Shown: in pieces, positions 1-12,766 of the stretch
How the letters are laid out: the number at the start of each line of letters is the position of its first letter
Numbering within the stretch: the stretch's first letter is position 1
Assembly: GCF_020921035.1 (NCBI RefSeq)
Contig: NC_063158.1
Span: forward strand, 3,392,001 to 3,456,000
Length of the DNA stretch: 64,000 bases
Source: Rhodamnia argentea
Taxonomy: Eukaryota > Streptophyta > Magnoliopsida > Myrtales > Myrtaceae
Direction of reading: 5' to 3'
Notes under the pieces: model-generated
Databases searched by the model: none
The model's input: the letters and a program-made list of their open reading frames with translations, nothing else
What the model was told of the DNA's origin: nothing
Program-made: the position numbers and the translations under genes

Positions 1-1490
1 AATCGAAAGTTATCTTGTGAATATCTCGAGTATCATTGAATTCGGCTTTGGGATATTGGCATATCTTTGTATATCACGTGATTTGATTTGAATATAATTT
101 GGTTCCTGATCATATCTTTTAGGTTTGGATAGTTATCCAAAAAATCTTTTTTTTTCAAATCTCAAGAGATAATTTTCTAAGTTTAAAAGATATGTGAATC
201 CTTTGCGGATAGGGGCCTATCCTCTTTAAAATTTCGGCACCTACCCCTAGTTGGCCGAGAATTTTTTTTTTTTATACCTTAGTCTAATTCAAATATTTTT
301 ATAATCTACCTTGAGTATAATACGTGCTCCCTTGTACCTTGTCCCTCGGAATATGTGCATTGTGGATGACTATCTAACTTCACCCCCGAAGTACGACGTC
401 ATCCGCACATGAATTTGTCTAACCTATCCCATAACTTTGGGACCGGATCGACAAATTTCATAATATATAAATTCACTATCCGACCCCACCCCGGGGTACG
501 ATGTGAATAAATTACCTTCTGACCCCACCTCCCGGGTACGAAGTGAACTCATCGGAAAAATTCGGACTATAAGGTGTATTATGCTCAAGGTTTATTATAT
601 TCTTATTTGATTCATTTTTTCATTAAAAAAATCATAAAAAAAATAATCATATCTTGACCTTAAATGAATTTTTTCGGAAATTATATCTTAATATCACTCT
701 TAATATAAATTGGATTTTGATTAATCAATTTGTGTTAATTGTCGGACCAAAAATCATAAAACCGAAAATTCATTAAAGGGTTATGACATTCCATGTGCAT
801 TTCACATAGTCTAATTCGTCATGCATTATTGTATGTCATTCATGCATTTTCATGTCATCAATATAATCCATATTGCATGCCGTGTAGTTCGAAGTTCATG
901 TTCACGTTCCATCAAATTCAATTTTTCCAAAAGCCATTCATGCATTTTTTTTTTATACCACATAACGTAAATAAATCATCTTGCATGTCATATAGGTTAG
1001 TTTTCATGTTACACGTCATGTAGTTAGAATTCACTTTCCTTTATATGCATCAAAATACATTTTCTCAATATCATCATTACTCATTTCATATAGTTGCATA
1101 GCATTCATCTAATCAAGAAAACCCAAAAATAAATTGCACTTTAATTCATTCATTGAAATCAATTGGATTTGCCAATCAAGAGAATTTTCACAAGAATGGT
1201 ACCGAAAGGGTGTTAATTGAAAAATTAACATAATCAAGTCTCCGAACCTAAAAGTCTGGTTAGCAGAAAATAAAGTATTCTCTCATACTTTATTTAGGTA
1301 TCTAATCTACCTTCCGAAAAAGATTAGTGGCGGCTCCAAAGATCGAAAATATTTTGATTGAAATCATATGAACCTAAGTTGCGAATTGGTAGAGCTTGGG
1401 AGAGCTCGGGCTAGGTTAATTAATTCATTTAATTAATTTGGTAATCCATTAACCCGAAGTTCAATCACGAATTTTAGGTCACGACAGACA
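1..1490 (+). mobile_element. 3' part of a large LTR (truncated by window edge)
   Basis: The stretch from about 1180 to 1490 matches, block by block, the end of the complete LTR at 40449-43014. Shared pieces include GGTACCGAAAGG, ATTAGTGGCGGCTCCAAA, AGTTGCGA.TTGGTA and the terminal TTTTAGGTC. It also has the same run of CATGTCAT/CATGCATT words (about 785-1090). Between 370 and 546 a motif of the form CCCC..GGTACGA.GTGAA occurs three times. No coding capacity is visible. The long LTR with the GGCGGCTCCAAA block suggests a Tat/Ogre-type Ty3/gypsy element, which is inference. The 5' end lies outside the window and the 3' end near 1490 is approximate. Confidence 0.6.
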
Positions 1491-2252
1491 TGGACCCGAT
1501 CCCGATCAGCAACCGTCCGACCTATTGCCAGGATAGGTAGTCTTAGCAAACCAAAGTGGTTCGGATATGAGTAAGGTACCGATGCCACATCCTAAATAAG
1601 GTTGGTTGATCGGTTAAATACAGTAATCAGCATTTCTTCCTTTCCTTGAGACCTAGCTAATATCATGAATTGCATAATTAGATAGAACTGTCATTTGGTT
1701 GTTCTTGTCTTAATTCATGGTTTAGTAGCAAGCTGCTAAAGTTGCTGCGAGCAAGCGTGTTAATTTGTGCAGAATTCACTCTTTGCTATGATATCTTTGC
1801 AATAAAGAAGTTACCGTTTTGTGCCCCGAAAGTTCATAGGAAGGAGGTGCAGTACCTACTACAAGTTCATTATCACAACCGGTTAACTACAAAATCACGC
1901 TTCCATTTCATGCAAGGCTTTTGCAAAACCACAACCCTTTAGCTTCCTTCTGGCCCTTGGGAACTCACAAGAATCATTAGAAGAACCCGTAATGCAAAGA
2001 TGTAGCGGCAACATTGCTAAGACCGTATTTGAGAGTTCACAATCAAATAACATATGTTCTTGGGATTCACAGCTACGAGCACACGAGAGAAAGGAAGTAG
2101 ACACAAATTATCCTTGTACTCAATCTATCAGAATTTGGACAGATCATTCGGAGTGATCATCCGAACAACGATCCAACTTTTTGCACCATTGGAGTGACAC
2201 AAATGAGGCTATGCCAATCAAGCTTAGAAAACTTCGAGTCGGCAACAAGACT
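1491..2252. other. Intergenic, with LINE relic
   Basis: No gene is visible here apart from a short non-LTR retrotransposon relic listed separately. The segment ends exactly at the target duplication of Copia-1, and the sequence on the other side resumes at 7694. Confidence 0.5.
1930..2104 (-). pseudogene. Possible LINE reverse-transcriptase zinc-binding relic
   Basis: The - strand frame reads CESQEHMLFDCELSNTV. This resembles the zinc-binding domain that follows the reverse transcriptase of plant LINEs (C-x2-C...H-x4-C, with HLFF-C and a following Trp or Val). Only this fragment is recognisable, with no RT or endonuclease domain around it. It could be chance; the spacing of Cys/His is the only support. 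Confidence 0.35.
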
Positions 2253-2257
2253 GATAT

Positions 2258-2959
2258 TATTAAATTATGTCTCAAGTTTGAATTGTTTACGGATATAGAT
2301 CGGTTAGTTAAATATGCAAGATTTGCCTGGTCAAGAAGTGAATTCTTTGAATCTCGTGCAATGGAGGACTTGTTCAACAGAAAGTGAATATTGGACACTA
2401 CAGGACAAAATAGCACATGTGTTATAAATATATGTATTCATTATTTGGGGGTAGAGAAGTCTTTTGCCAGGAAAGAAACAAAAGAACCAGGGTTTCTTGG
2501 CTTTTATTTCTATCTTGCGGTAGTCGCCTGCGATAAAAGGTAAAAAGGAGACTTCGTGGGCCCTTCTCCATTTTTGTTACGAATAGCCGCATCGCGAAGA
2601 GAAGAAGCGTGCACAGTAACCTACGTGGAAAAGGACGAACAGACGGCCACGTCCTCTTGATTGCCCGAAGGAGTCCGAACACATAAGATTTGTGTGTGAG
2701 TTTTTATTATATCCAATTGAGTTGTTTTATTTATAACCACTTTGAGTTTGGATATAATCTAGGGGCGGAAAACATGAGCGTATTAAGCAATTGTAACTCA
2801 AATTCTCCTATTATAGTGAATTGTTCTTGCTAGCTCTCTCCGTGGATGTAGGTACCGATATTCGAATAGAACCACGTAATCTTTTATGTCATTTATCGTT
2901 TCTCGTTATTTTTCTATGTTTTCACATTGACTTTTTTGCAAGATCATGTGATTGCAATT
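2258..2959 (+). repeat. 5' LTR of Copia-1
   Basis: It aligns along its length with 6966-7688. Shared blocks include AAATTATGTCTC.AGTTTGAATTG, TTCAACAGAAAGTGAATATTGG, GAGACTTCGTGGGCCCTTCT and CTCTCTCCGTGGATGTAG. The first bases are TATT where the 3' copy has TGTT. Confidence 0.88.
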
Positions 2960-2999
2960 ATATTTGGAATGAAAGCTGAAATTGAAAAGTTTAACTGAA

Positions 3000-5900
3000 G
3001 GAACAACTTTGGGTTATGAAGCCTCAAGATGGAGGCGTTATTAACAATTCAAGGTTAAGCAGAATCATTGGAAAGCAAGGCTGAGTTGCCCGAAACGATG
3101 ACAAATATTGAAAAGGATGTGTTAATGAGGAAAGCTAGGAGTTTAATCCTGTTGAACTGATCGGATGAAGTGTTAATAGAGGTAGGTGAGGAGAAGGATA
3201 CCGCAGCGTTGTGGACAAAACTTCGGGCTCTCTATGTAACGAAATGTTTGAACAATCGTTTATATATATATTGAAGAGAATGTCTTAATTTAGATATACT
3301 AAAGGTACGTCTATCGGAACCTACCTAGATGAATTTAATAAACTCATGATGGATTTGAAGAATGTCGATAAAACACTTGATGATGAAGAGTAAGGCATGA
3401 TGTTGTTGGCTTTTTTACCAAAGTCATGGGAGCACTTCACTGATTCACAGTTACGGATGCATACTACGATTACCTCAGAAGAGGTAAAGTCTACCTTATT
3501 TTCTAAGGAGTGGCAGAGAAAGTTGCGAGATGACAGTCTAATGTAAGATGAAGTGCGGGGACTAGTGATTCGAGGTAGAGAATAACAGCGGAGATCCAGT
3601 AGCAACAAAGGTAAAACCAGGTCTAAATCACGCTATAGAAAGTCCAAGGGATGCATGAAGTGTTTTGATTGTCACGAGGAGGAGCACATCAAGAGAGATT
3701 ATCCTAAATTGATAAACAGAGGTAATAAGCGGAAAACCACAAGCAGTGTGGCGAATATTGCTTATGAGAGCACTAGTGATGCAGAGGCTATCTTGTATGT
3801 GACTATAGGTTTGTCGGGAGACGAATGGGTGCTACATTCGGGGTGTTCTTATCATATGACGCCTCGTAGGGACTATTTTATGACTTACCGGACTATAGAT
3901 GGTGGTAGAGTTCTGTTGGAGAATAACGCAGCCTGCAAGATTGTGGGGATAGGAACAAGACGGATTCAAATGCATGATGAAGTAGTGTGCACATTAATAG
4001 ACGTGACGCATGTACTAGAACTCAAGAAAAACCTTATTTCTCCGGGGACACTCGATGATATCGGGTGTAAGTACACCGCTGAAGATGGAGTGCCGAAGAT
4101 CTCTCGAGGTGCCATGACAGTGATGAAAGGGAAGAAAGTGAGTTCTCTCTATCATCTATTGGGAGAGACCGTGACGGGAGTTGCATCAAGTGAGTCAGAT
4201 TCTGATTTAACTCGGTTATGGCATATACATTTGGGGTATATGAGTGAGGCATGTATGATGATGTTGAGTGATAATGGGTTGTTAAAGGATCAAAAAACAA
4301 GTAAGTTCGACTTATGTGAGCACCGCATCTTTGGGAAGCAGCGCCGTATTAAGTTTACTACAGGTATTCATTCGATTAAGCAACCGATTGAATATATTCA
4401 TTCAAATGTTTAGGGCTTGTGTCCGATTCCTTCGAAAGGAGATGCCCTATATATACTAACCTTTATCGATGACTATTCCATGAGGTATGGGTATACTTTT
4501 CGAAGCAAAAATCTAATGTGTTCGATCGGTTCGGAAAATTTAAAGCATTGATTGAGAAACAATCAAATAAATAAATCAAGTGCTTGAGAACAGATAACGC
4601 CATGGAATTACGTGGTAAAGATTTTGCCGAGGTCTGTGAGAGAGAGGAGATTGTGAAACAGTGCACAATACCCGGGACACCACAGTAAAATGGCGTGGCG
4701 TAATGAAAGAACAGAACTTTACTTGAGTTGGCTTGGAGCATGCTTTCGCATGCTGAAACATGCAATGAATTTTGGGCCAAAGCAGTAATATAGCATGCTA
4801 TTTAATTAATCGATCTCCATCATCTGCCATGGTCGGGGAAACTAGATTACTCTAGATTATGAGTATTTGGATGTCCCGCGTATGCTCATGCGAGTGATGT
4901 AAGCATGAGCCGAGATCAAATAAGTGCGTATTTCTATGTTATGCACATGCGGTGAAAGGCTACCGATCGTGGTGCACCGATCCTAGATCACCCGATTTTC
5001 TAATCATCAAAGATGTGAGCTTCGACGAGACCGCAATACTTTGATAGAGGAGTTTCGAGACACAACCAACAGAGCAAACAGATCGTGGTGTCGGTAGTGA
5101 AGTGAAGCTTCAAGTGGAGACTTCGAAGACCTCGGAGGTAACAAAGATTGAGACTGCAGATGAGGTCGCAGTTCCTGAAGTTGGTGATACTGAACAAGCA
5201 ACACGGCCGCAACGTAGTATAGCCGCAGACGTAAAGAGAAGGAAAATTAAACCACCAGTACATTTTACTTATACAGATATTGCTTATGCTTTGACCGTAG
5301 GTGATGAGGTGGAGATAGATGAATCTTCGTCTTACTCTAAGGTAATGGCTAGTTCTAAGTCATCACCGTGGCTAGGAGCTATGAGTGAAGAGATGAAATC
5401 ACTCCATCAAAATTAGACATGGGAGCTAGTTAAAGTACCTAAGAGCCAGAAGACTATCGGAAGTAAATGGGTTTACAAACGGAAAGAGGGCATTCTCGGT
5501 GTCAAGGCAGTGAGATATAAGGCGAAACTTGTTGCGAAGAGGTATACACAGAAGGAGGGCATTGACTACAACGTGGTGTTCTCTCCTGTAGTAAGACATA
5601 CTTCTATTTGTGTTTTACTTGCCTTAGTTGTTGCACGGGATCTCGAGTTGGAGCGACTTGATATGAAAACGGCATTTCTTCATGGTAAGTTGGAGGAGCA
5701 GATTTACATGAGGCGGCTAGAGGGAATTGCTATTTTGGATAAGGAAGACCATGTTTGCTTGTTAAAAAAATCATTATATGGGCTAAAACAATCTCTTAGG
5801 CAATGGTACAAGAGTTTTAATGCTTTCATGGCTAGTCAAGACTATTCAAAGAGTCTGATGGATAGCCGTGTTTATTTTAGGAGATTGGAGAATGGCTCTT

Positions 5901-6860
5901 TGATATATCTGTTGTTATATGTGGATGATATGTTGATAGCAGCTAAGAATATGCCCGATATTGATGTGCTGAAGAGTCGGTTGAGTGCTGAGTTTGAGAT
6001 GAAAGATTTATGTGCTGTAAAGAAGACATTGCGTATGGAGATTTTGCGTGCCAAGATTGTAGGATTCTTACTTCTGTCTCAAAAAATATATATATATTGA
6101 GAAGATTTTAACGCGTTTTAATATGTAGTTAGCAAAGTCTGTAAGTCACCATTGGCGAAGCACTTTAAACTTTTAGTTAAGTTATCACCGCAAACCGAGG
6201 AGGAGGAGCATACGTCTCATGTTCCTTATTCTAGTGCAGTGGGTAGTATTATGTATGCTATGGTATGCACTAGGCTTGATATTTCATAAGCGGTCGGTGT
6301 AGTCGATCGTTATATGAAGCGTCCTAATAAAACTCATTAGGAAGCTATGAAATGGATCTTTAGATATTTGAAAGGAACAACATATGTTGGTATAGTATAC
6401 CAAAGGGACAATAATGACAGAGAGACCCATGGTTTTGTGAATTCTAATCATGCAAGTGACTTGGATGAGTGCGGGTCTTTAGCGGGGTACTTGTTTACGC
6501 TTGCAGGTGGCGTAGTTAGTTGAAAGGCATCCTTACGGGACCACGTTGCCTTGTCGTCGACCGAGGCGGAGTACATAGCATTGACCTTTATAGTGAAAGA
6601 GGCGATATGGTTACAGGATTTGCTATTGGACTTTGAGTTAGAACAGAAAATTATTGATATAAACTGTGATAACCAATGTGCAATATATCTAGCGTATAAT
6701 CCGGTTTATCATGAGCGAAATAAGCATATCGACATCGGGTAACATTTCATTCGAGATGTCTTAGCGAAGGATAAGGTTGTTGTGAAAAAGATAGGGACAA
6801 CAGAGAACCTGGCGGACATGATGACTAAGCATGTTCGTTTGGCAAAATTCAAATTTTGCT
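3000..6860 (+). pseudogene. Copia-1 gag-pol, decayed (Tnt1-like)
   Basis: Gag is readable in fragments from about 3005 to 3640. The zinc knuckle (3658-3705) reads CFDCHEEEHIKRDY, so the last Cys of CX2CX4HX4C is Tyr. The protease motif reads LHSGCSYHMTP near 3833 (Asp of DSG replaced by His). The pre-integrase domain (LWHIHLGYMSE) lies near 4215. Integrase is broken by stops, and its first catalytic Asp is Asn (YIHSN, about 4396-4410). Reverse transcriptase runs about 5420-6060 with KTAFLHGKLEE and the active-site YVDD near 5920. RNase H (SSTEAEYIAL) lies at 6551-6742 in separate frames. In-frame stops include 3391, 5414, 6287, 6338 and 6521. No functional product is expected. Confidence 0.9.
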
Positions 6861-6965
6861 TGAGCACTATTGGCTTTTGCAAAGAGTAAGCGTCCTTCGA
6901 GGCGATAGGAGAGCAACATGAATAATGAGTACTATGAGTTGGCTTCAAATATCAAGTCGGAGAAT

Positions 6966-7688
6966 TGTTAAATTATGTCTCGAGTTTGAATTGTTTACGG
7001 TAATAGATCGGTTTGTTAAATATGCAAGATTTGATTGACCAAGCAGTGAGTTCTTTGAATCTCGTGCAATAGAGATAGAACATGTTCAACAGAAAGTGAA
7101 TATTGGACACTAGAGAACAAAATAAGGAGCACACGTGTTATAAATATATCATATATGTATTCATTATTTCGGGGCAGAGAAGTCTTCTGCCAGGAAAGAA
7201 ATAAAAGAACAAGAGTTTCTTGGCTTTTATCTCTATCCTGCAGTAGCCGCCTGTGATAAAAGGTCAAAAGGAGACTTCGTGGGCCCTTCTCCGTTTTCAT
7301 TCTGAATAGCTGCATAGCGAAGAGAAGAAGCGCGCCCGGTAACCTTCGTGGAAAAGGACGAACGGACGGTGACGTCCACTTGATCGCCCAAAGGAGTCTG
7401 GACACAGAAGATTCGTATGTGAGTTTTTATTATGTTCAATTGAGTTATTTTGTTTATAAATACTTTGGATGTGGATATAGTCTAAGTGTGGAAAATACGA
7501 ACGTATTGAGCGATTGTAATTCCGATTCTCTGGATTGCTCTTGCCGACTCTCTCCGTGGATGTAGATATCGATATTCGGACCAAATCACGTATTTTTTTG
7601 TGTCATTTATCGTTCATCGTTGTTTTTCTATGCTTTTGTATTGACTTATTTACAAGATCCTGATTAGTTTTCGCGTTATATTACAATT
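6966..7688 (+). repeat. 3' LTR of Copia-1
   Basis: Partner of the LTR at 2258-2959. It starts with TGTTAAATTATG after a weak purine stretch (AAGTCGGAGAA) and ends with TTACAATT directly before the second GATAT. Confidence 0.88.
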
Positions 7689-7693
7689 GATAT

Positions 7694-8773
7694 CCCCAGC
7701 AGCAAAACCCACTCTCAAATGTCTGATCTCTCCTTGAGGGAGAGGGATCTGTTGTGCTCGATTGAAGGCTGATGGCTGAAGGGTAGAAGTATTAGTAAAA
7801 CACTGACCCCGTCTCAAATTCAGTTCAGTAGAAATGCAAATCTTATCAAAGAGGATCCGGAGTTAGTTTCTTTATTCATTTGCACCCAACACGTCGCCGA
7901 GCACACGTCATTCGAGTTTACTTTGCATAAAATGAGATTTTTTTTTTTTCGTTTGATAATGAATGAGAAAGAACGGGAGCCACATTTTCTGTGATCAAAA
8001 TCCCACGTCTGTACATTAGTTTATTAGCTATGCTTGTCTAGTTACCAGTTGACTGTTTTATAATTTACCCAAAGGAAAGGAGGTCCACGAATCATTGTAG
8101 GCGGCAGCGGCAGGGGCGGCTTACGAATGAAACAAATAGTCTGTATTCCATTCTGTTTTGTCTGCGGTCCATGGCTTCGATGGGGCATGTTCATAACAAC
8201 CAGTCAATTTCTTGCGCAATTGTGAAGCAATCCATTGCATCGGTCCCTCTTTGCTTCTGTCAAAACGGAGAACGAAACAAAGCCTATCAACTATCACCAT
8301 CATATCCATTCGCCGAAAAAATCAACTTCTGCCCAGAAGGAGAAGTCGACTTCTAGAAGAGAAGTGTTATCATGCGTGCATCCAAAACCCTGAAGACGTA
8401 CAGATGTCAGAATTGAGTTGAGTGTTATCAATTCAAAGATTTAGCATTTGAACTTTTGAATGCTTCCTATAATCTGTCCATGAGAACGACCCTCCACTCA
8501 AGACCTAAAAGCCTTCAAAATAACCTAGGAGGGGTAAACTTCGATGTCAATCCCAATAGACACATCGCAATTTGTCCGTGGCTTATCTTCAACCGTTGAT
8601 TGCGGCGAGAATAAAAAAAGATGAAAACTTGTCCATGATTTAATCGTTGAAATAGTAAATAACTTCTGTCTTGATTACTCCTAAAGCAGCATTATTTTAG
8701 GGGAAGAGATAATGTTGCCCTAGAGAGAAAAATAAAGAAATGCAGGAGGACCACCGCAATGGCCTCCATATAG
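7694..8773. other. Intergenic, upstream region of first P450 gene
   Basis: No reading frame here resembles a known protein. It has moderately AT-rich sequence and the promoter-proximal region of the P450 gene at 8848. Short frames at 8171-8421 have no recognisable domain. Confidence 0.5.
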
Positions 8774-8785
8774 TAGAATAAAAAG
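8774..8785 (+). promoter_or_regulatory. Putative TATA box of first P450 gene
   Basis: TAGAATAAAAAG lies 63 bases before the chosen ATG (8848). The identical 12-mer sits 53 bases before the chosen ATG of the P450 gene at 45647. A normal start site 25-35 bases downstream would exclude the upstream in-frame ATG at 8800 from the mRNA. Confidence 0.5.
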
Positions 8786-8847
8786 AGGAGCATACACCTA
8801 TGTCGATTCAGAAAGAGGCGAGCCTAGTAAGTCATAAGCGCAGAGAT

Positions 8848-10554
8848 ATGAATTTCTTTGCCTTGATTTTTTGCCTTTACCTTCTCTGGGGCTTGTTCCG
8901 AGCTCTGTCTTTCGTTGTAAAGAGAAGCAAAAGGTCTCCCTCCAACCTCCCACCCGGTCCACGCCCTCTTCCGGTCATCGGCAACCTTCTCGAACTCGGA
9001 AACCTTCCCCACAAGTCTCTTGCCAAGCTCGCTGGCACTTACGGACCCATAATCAAGCTTCATCTCGGCTTTGTAACCACGGTTGTGATCTCTTCCCCGA
9101 CGCTCGCCAAAGAGATCCTCCAAACTCATGATGCTATCTTCGCAAACCGCACGACTCCCGACTCCATCACAGCCCATGACCACCACCAGCTCGGCTTGCC
9201 TTGGATACCCGTGTCGCCTCTCTTCCGGGACCTTAGGAAAATATACAACTCGCACCTTTTATCCAGCAGGAAACTCGATTCCAACCAGCATCTTCGCAGC
9301 AAGAAAGTGCAAGAGCTCGTTGCCCACGTTGCGAAATGTGCACGCAATGGTGGCATCCTTGATGTTGGTGAGGCAGCTTTTAGGACTACCCTTAACTCTC
9401 TGTCTAACACGGTTTTCTCTTTGGACATGACGGACCCTTCAACTTCTGCCAAGGAGTTGAAGGAGGTCATGTGGCAAATCATGGCCGAGGTCGGAAAGCC
9501 AAACATTGCAGATTACTTTCCCGTGCTCAAGAAGATTGACCCCCAGAATGTGAAGCGGCGCACTGAATTGCACTTCAGTAAGATGTTTGATATCTTCGAT
9601 GGGCTGATCAAGGAAAGGTTGCAGCTGAGGGCGCAGTCTGGTGCCGCCACATGCGACGATGTTTTGGATGCTCTTCTTGATGTTGTGGAAGATAAGAGCG
9701 AGGACCTGGACATTTCTATAGTCAAGCATCTGTTTCTGGTAATCTGTCCTGATATTCATGCTTGCTTCTCTATGTTATTTTCTGATAAATCAAACGATCT
9801 TTGATTTGCACATTTTGTCACCATCGAACTATAGCAGCAACCTGTGCCGCCCGCACATGTTGGCTTCTTTTTCCCCACAAACTCAATCTCAATCAACCCT
9901 TCATCAGTACTTATCATGCTATTATATCTCCTGCTGTGATGACTACAGGACTTCTTTGTTGCTGGTAGCGAAACCACTTCGAGTACTCTAGAGTGGGCGA
10001 TGGGGGAACTACTTCGCAACCCGGAGAAGCTATCACGAGCGCAAACCGAGCTCCATCTCCTCATCGGAAAAGGCAAACAGATTGAAGAAGCCGATATATC
10101 TCGTTTACCCTATTTACAAGCAACTGTAAAAGAAACTCTTCGACTGCACCCGCCGATTCCACTTCTTCTCCCTCGCAAAGCCGAAGCCGACACACTAGTA
10201 GGGGGTTTCACTATTCCAAAGGGTGCGCAAGTGCTTATTAATGCGTGGGCTATAGGAAGAGATCCTGCCATTTGGGCCTGTCCAAATGAGTTCATGCCAG
10301 AGAGATTTCTAGGATCTAACATAGATCTCAGGGGACAAGACTTCGAGCTCATACCATTTGGTGGCGGCAGGCGGATTTGTCCGGGATTGCTACTGGCCAC
10401 GAGAATGTTACATCTGATGCTGGGTTCGCTCATTAACGCATTCAATTGGAGGCTCGAAGATGGTGTCACACCTGAGAATATGAACATGGAAGACAAGTTT
10501 GGGATAACTGTGCAACGGGCTCAACCTGTAAAAGCAGTGGCCGTACCAGCATAA
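8848..10554 (+). CDS. Cytochrome P450, CYP76 family (geraniol 8-hydroxylase-like)
   Basis: Two exons, 8848-9738 and 9949-10554, with a 210-bp phase-0 GT..AG intron; 498 residues, normal for CYP76. The product should be an ER-anchored haem monooxygenase fed by NADPH-P450 reductase. CYP76 enzymes oxidise monoterpenols and related small molecules; the substrate here cannot be read from sequence. Visible motifs: N-terminal anchor (1-22), PPGP hinge (35-38), I-helix AGSETT (302-307), ExxR as ETLR (359-362), PERF (414-417) and haem loop FGGGRRICPG with ligand Cys441. Oddity: the C-helix WxxxR motif has Phe at 126 (FRDLR, codon 9223-9225), whereas the two paralogues have Trp. I chose the ATG at 8848 because the protein then begins like the other two genes and because the ATG at 8800 lies too close to the TATA box. 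The 3' part of exon 2 is duplicated at 17153. Frame intact; expression unknown. Confidence 0.92.
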
Positions 10555-11255
10555 CTCACGTAAATATTTTATGTCATAACACGTATTACGTCGCCATTAC
10601 CAAAAAAAAAAAAATTACGAGACCACTCATCTCGACATATTCCCTTTATGAGATTGTTTCTTTGTATGAAATCATTAATCATTTGATGAAATGAACCTAT
10701 ACGGCATTCCTGGTTCTGTTGCCTAGTTTTGGGGGTGATGCTACATTCCATTGTCAAGAAACCTGTGTAATATAAACTGTTTGCTACTAATTTGATGAGT
10801 AAATATAATTTGTACGTTTGTAGTGATTAGCTTTGAAATTGAGAAAGAATATTTCGTTGCTGAAGACATTGCAGAATGGGTCCAGGCAAGTACTTGTAAT
10901 AAAAACCAACTAACATTACTTATCAGGATTGTGCAAGAACAACAGTTCGCTAAAAAAGAGGAAGTTATAACATATTTCTTAGCATGATTAAGTCTATCCA
11001 GCACGGTCGAGCGAATCTGTATAAATCGTTTTCTAGTGTGAGACAATTGCACGAGCAAAGCATTATGTGTTACTCACCTGCATCTGTGCAGTTGCATCTT
11101 TAAGCAAGACATCTGAAGATAGAGTAGGAAGACAGGTTATCTGTGACTGTTCTGCTCTTGAACTTCTTTTGCAGCCTCAGGGAAAACAAGTGCCAAAGCA
11201 GGAATCTACTCGTGAGCTACGCAATTTGATGGCTATTTGCACAGGGAATTAGCAG

Positions 11256-11429
11256 TGTTGAAGAAAACTCCTCTAGAATATTTTGATATTGACAAAACCG
11301 CCTGTGATTTTTGAATCTGGTAATTGTCACAGGTAATAAATATGAATAGATGAGCTTATATTGATCTTGGTTGGTATTCAGACTCAAATTAAAATTATCG
11401 TATATCTACTTCTGAAGGAGTTGAATACG
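11256..11429 (+). mobile_element. Truncated 5' end of a SIRE-like copia LTR
   Basis: It starts TGTTGAAGAAAACTCCT and corresponds to the first part of the full LTR at 18083-19243. It stops at 11429, where downstream sequence equivalent to 22655 begins. It shows that the LTR was present before the block was duplicated, and that unit 1 lost the rest. Confidence 0.75.
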
Positions 11430-12766
11430 AACATCGTGCATAAATATCGACATTTGAAATGTCTTTCTGTCCAATTATAAACCTTCCTTACAAATTCAGT
11501 GTAACCATACGATTGGCCTAGCTGGACCCATTATCTTTCCATCGCTTGCTCTGACATCGACAGGGCTAGTGGCTCTTGTTTTCTAGTATATTCAAACTCG
11601 TATGTTTGCCCACATCCCAGTTGCTCATCCCAAAACAACAATTTTCATTTATTTCACATTGTTGTCATACTTATTTACACATCAGCAAAAAACCAAAAAG
11701 GACGTGCGTCGTGCACATATTACTCACTGACAAATTTTGAGGTCGGCATTGGTAGGGTGAAAGGCGAAGGCAAGCTGCGAGAAATCCCAAAGAGCATCCC
11801 ATAAAATTTTTTAGCTCCACGACTTCTCCCCACGACAAGAAGACAAGTGCTAGTGGGACACAGCAAACCGCACTCAATTATTGACAATTTCCCTTGTCCA
11901 TTGTCTAAAGATCGAATTATTGACAATTACCGCAACGCCGTGCGATGCGTGGGACGTACTCGACTATTAGTTTTCCAAATTCTTTGATTGACATTAAGTT
12001 AACTAGTCCCACTTTCAATCCTGGTTATGCTTTATAGATGAACGACATTAGCGGCAACTCTAAAATCATCTTGCAAGATGACTTCCATTGATAATAATGT
12101 TGCTCCTGACATAATCATCCACATTGAAGTTTATAAGTATTTAGTTGTGCTCTGGTTAAACCTTATGGATGGAAGTATTAGTCAGGAGTTACAAATTTTC
12201 TCGTCTTCCTTCGTTGTCCTACATGTATCTATGTCTTGTTTTATTTGCATGTAGACTCAGATATGTGTTTGCTAGACATTGCCACATGTGAATTATCTCA
12301 CGACGGGTAGAGTTATAACGGTGCGTCTGCATAAAAATTTTTGTAGCTGTTAATGCTTAAAACTGTAGTCTACTTTTTTAAAAAAAAAAACACAAACTGT
12401 AGACCTACTTTACCTAAAGAGAACCATGCGCTTTAGAAATGTTTTCACTCTATCTCCTAGTTTAGAAGCTTTCATTAGTACCCTAAATTCTAAATTCAGT
12501 TTAGACCTACAGTACGTGCTCGACAAATTAAGTTGTTGATATCTCAAGTGAAGATAGTATGGTCTCATACTAGGTTCCCCGTTTGGATCCCGACAACCTC
12601 AACTGCAAATGCATTTAGTTACAATTTTAAATTTTAATGACATTTACATGAATCAATGGTTGAAATGATGAAGACATCATAGGGGAATACGAGGAAATAA
12701 AGGATCTTTTTCCTAACAGATGGCTAAGGATCTTTCTCATTTGATAGTTTGTGGCCCAATAATTGT

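Larger units (their letters stand above)
2258..7688 (+). mobile_element. Copia-1: Ty1/copia LTR retrotransposon with both LTRs and 5-bp TSD
   Basis: Two related LTRs (2258-2959 and 6966-7688) enclose a decayed gag-pol in copia order: gag, zinc knuckle, protease, integrase, reverse transcriptase, RNase H. The five bases before the element (GATAT, 2253-2257) are repeated right after it (7689-7693), which fixes the ends. A degenerate primer-binding site (TGGAATGAAAGC, 2965-2976; 9 of 12 match the initiator-Met PBS) follows the 5' LTR. The LTR ends are TGTTAAATT (TATTAAATT in the 5' copy) and CAATT rather than the usual TG..CA. The LTRs differ by many substitutions and small indels, so the insertion is old. 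Coding frames are broken, so it is not autonomous. Confidence 0.9.

Noticed and set aside
3655..6742. Functional copia polyprotein from the open fragments
   Set aside because: Stops interrupt every domain and catalytic residues are changed, so this is a dead element.
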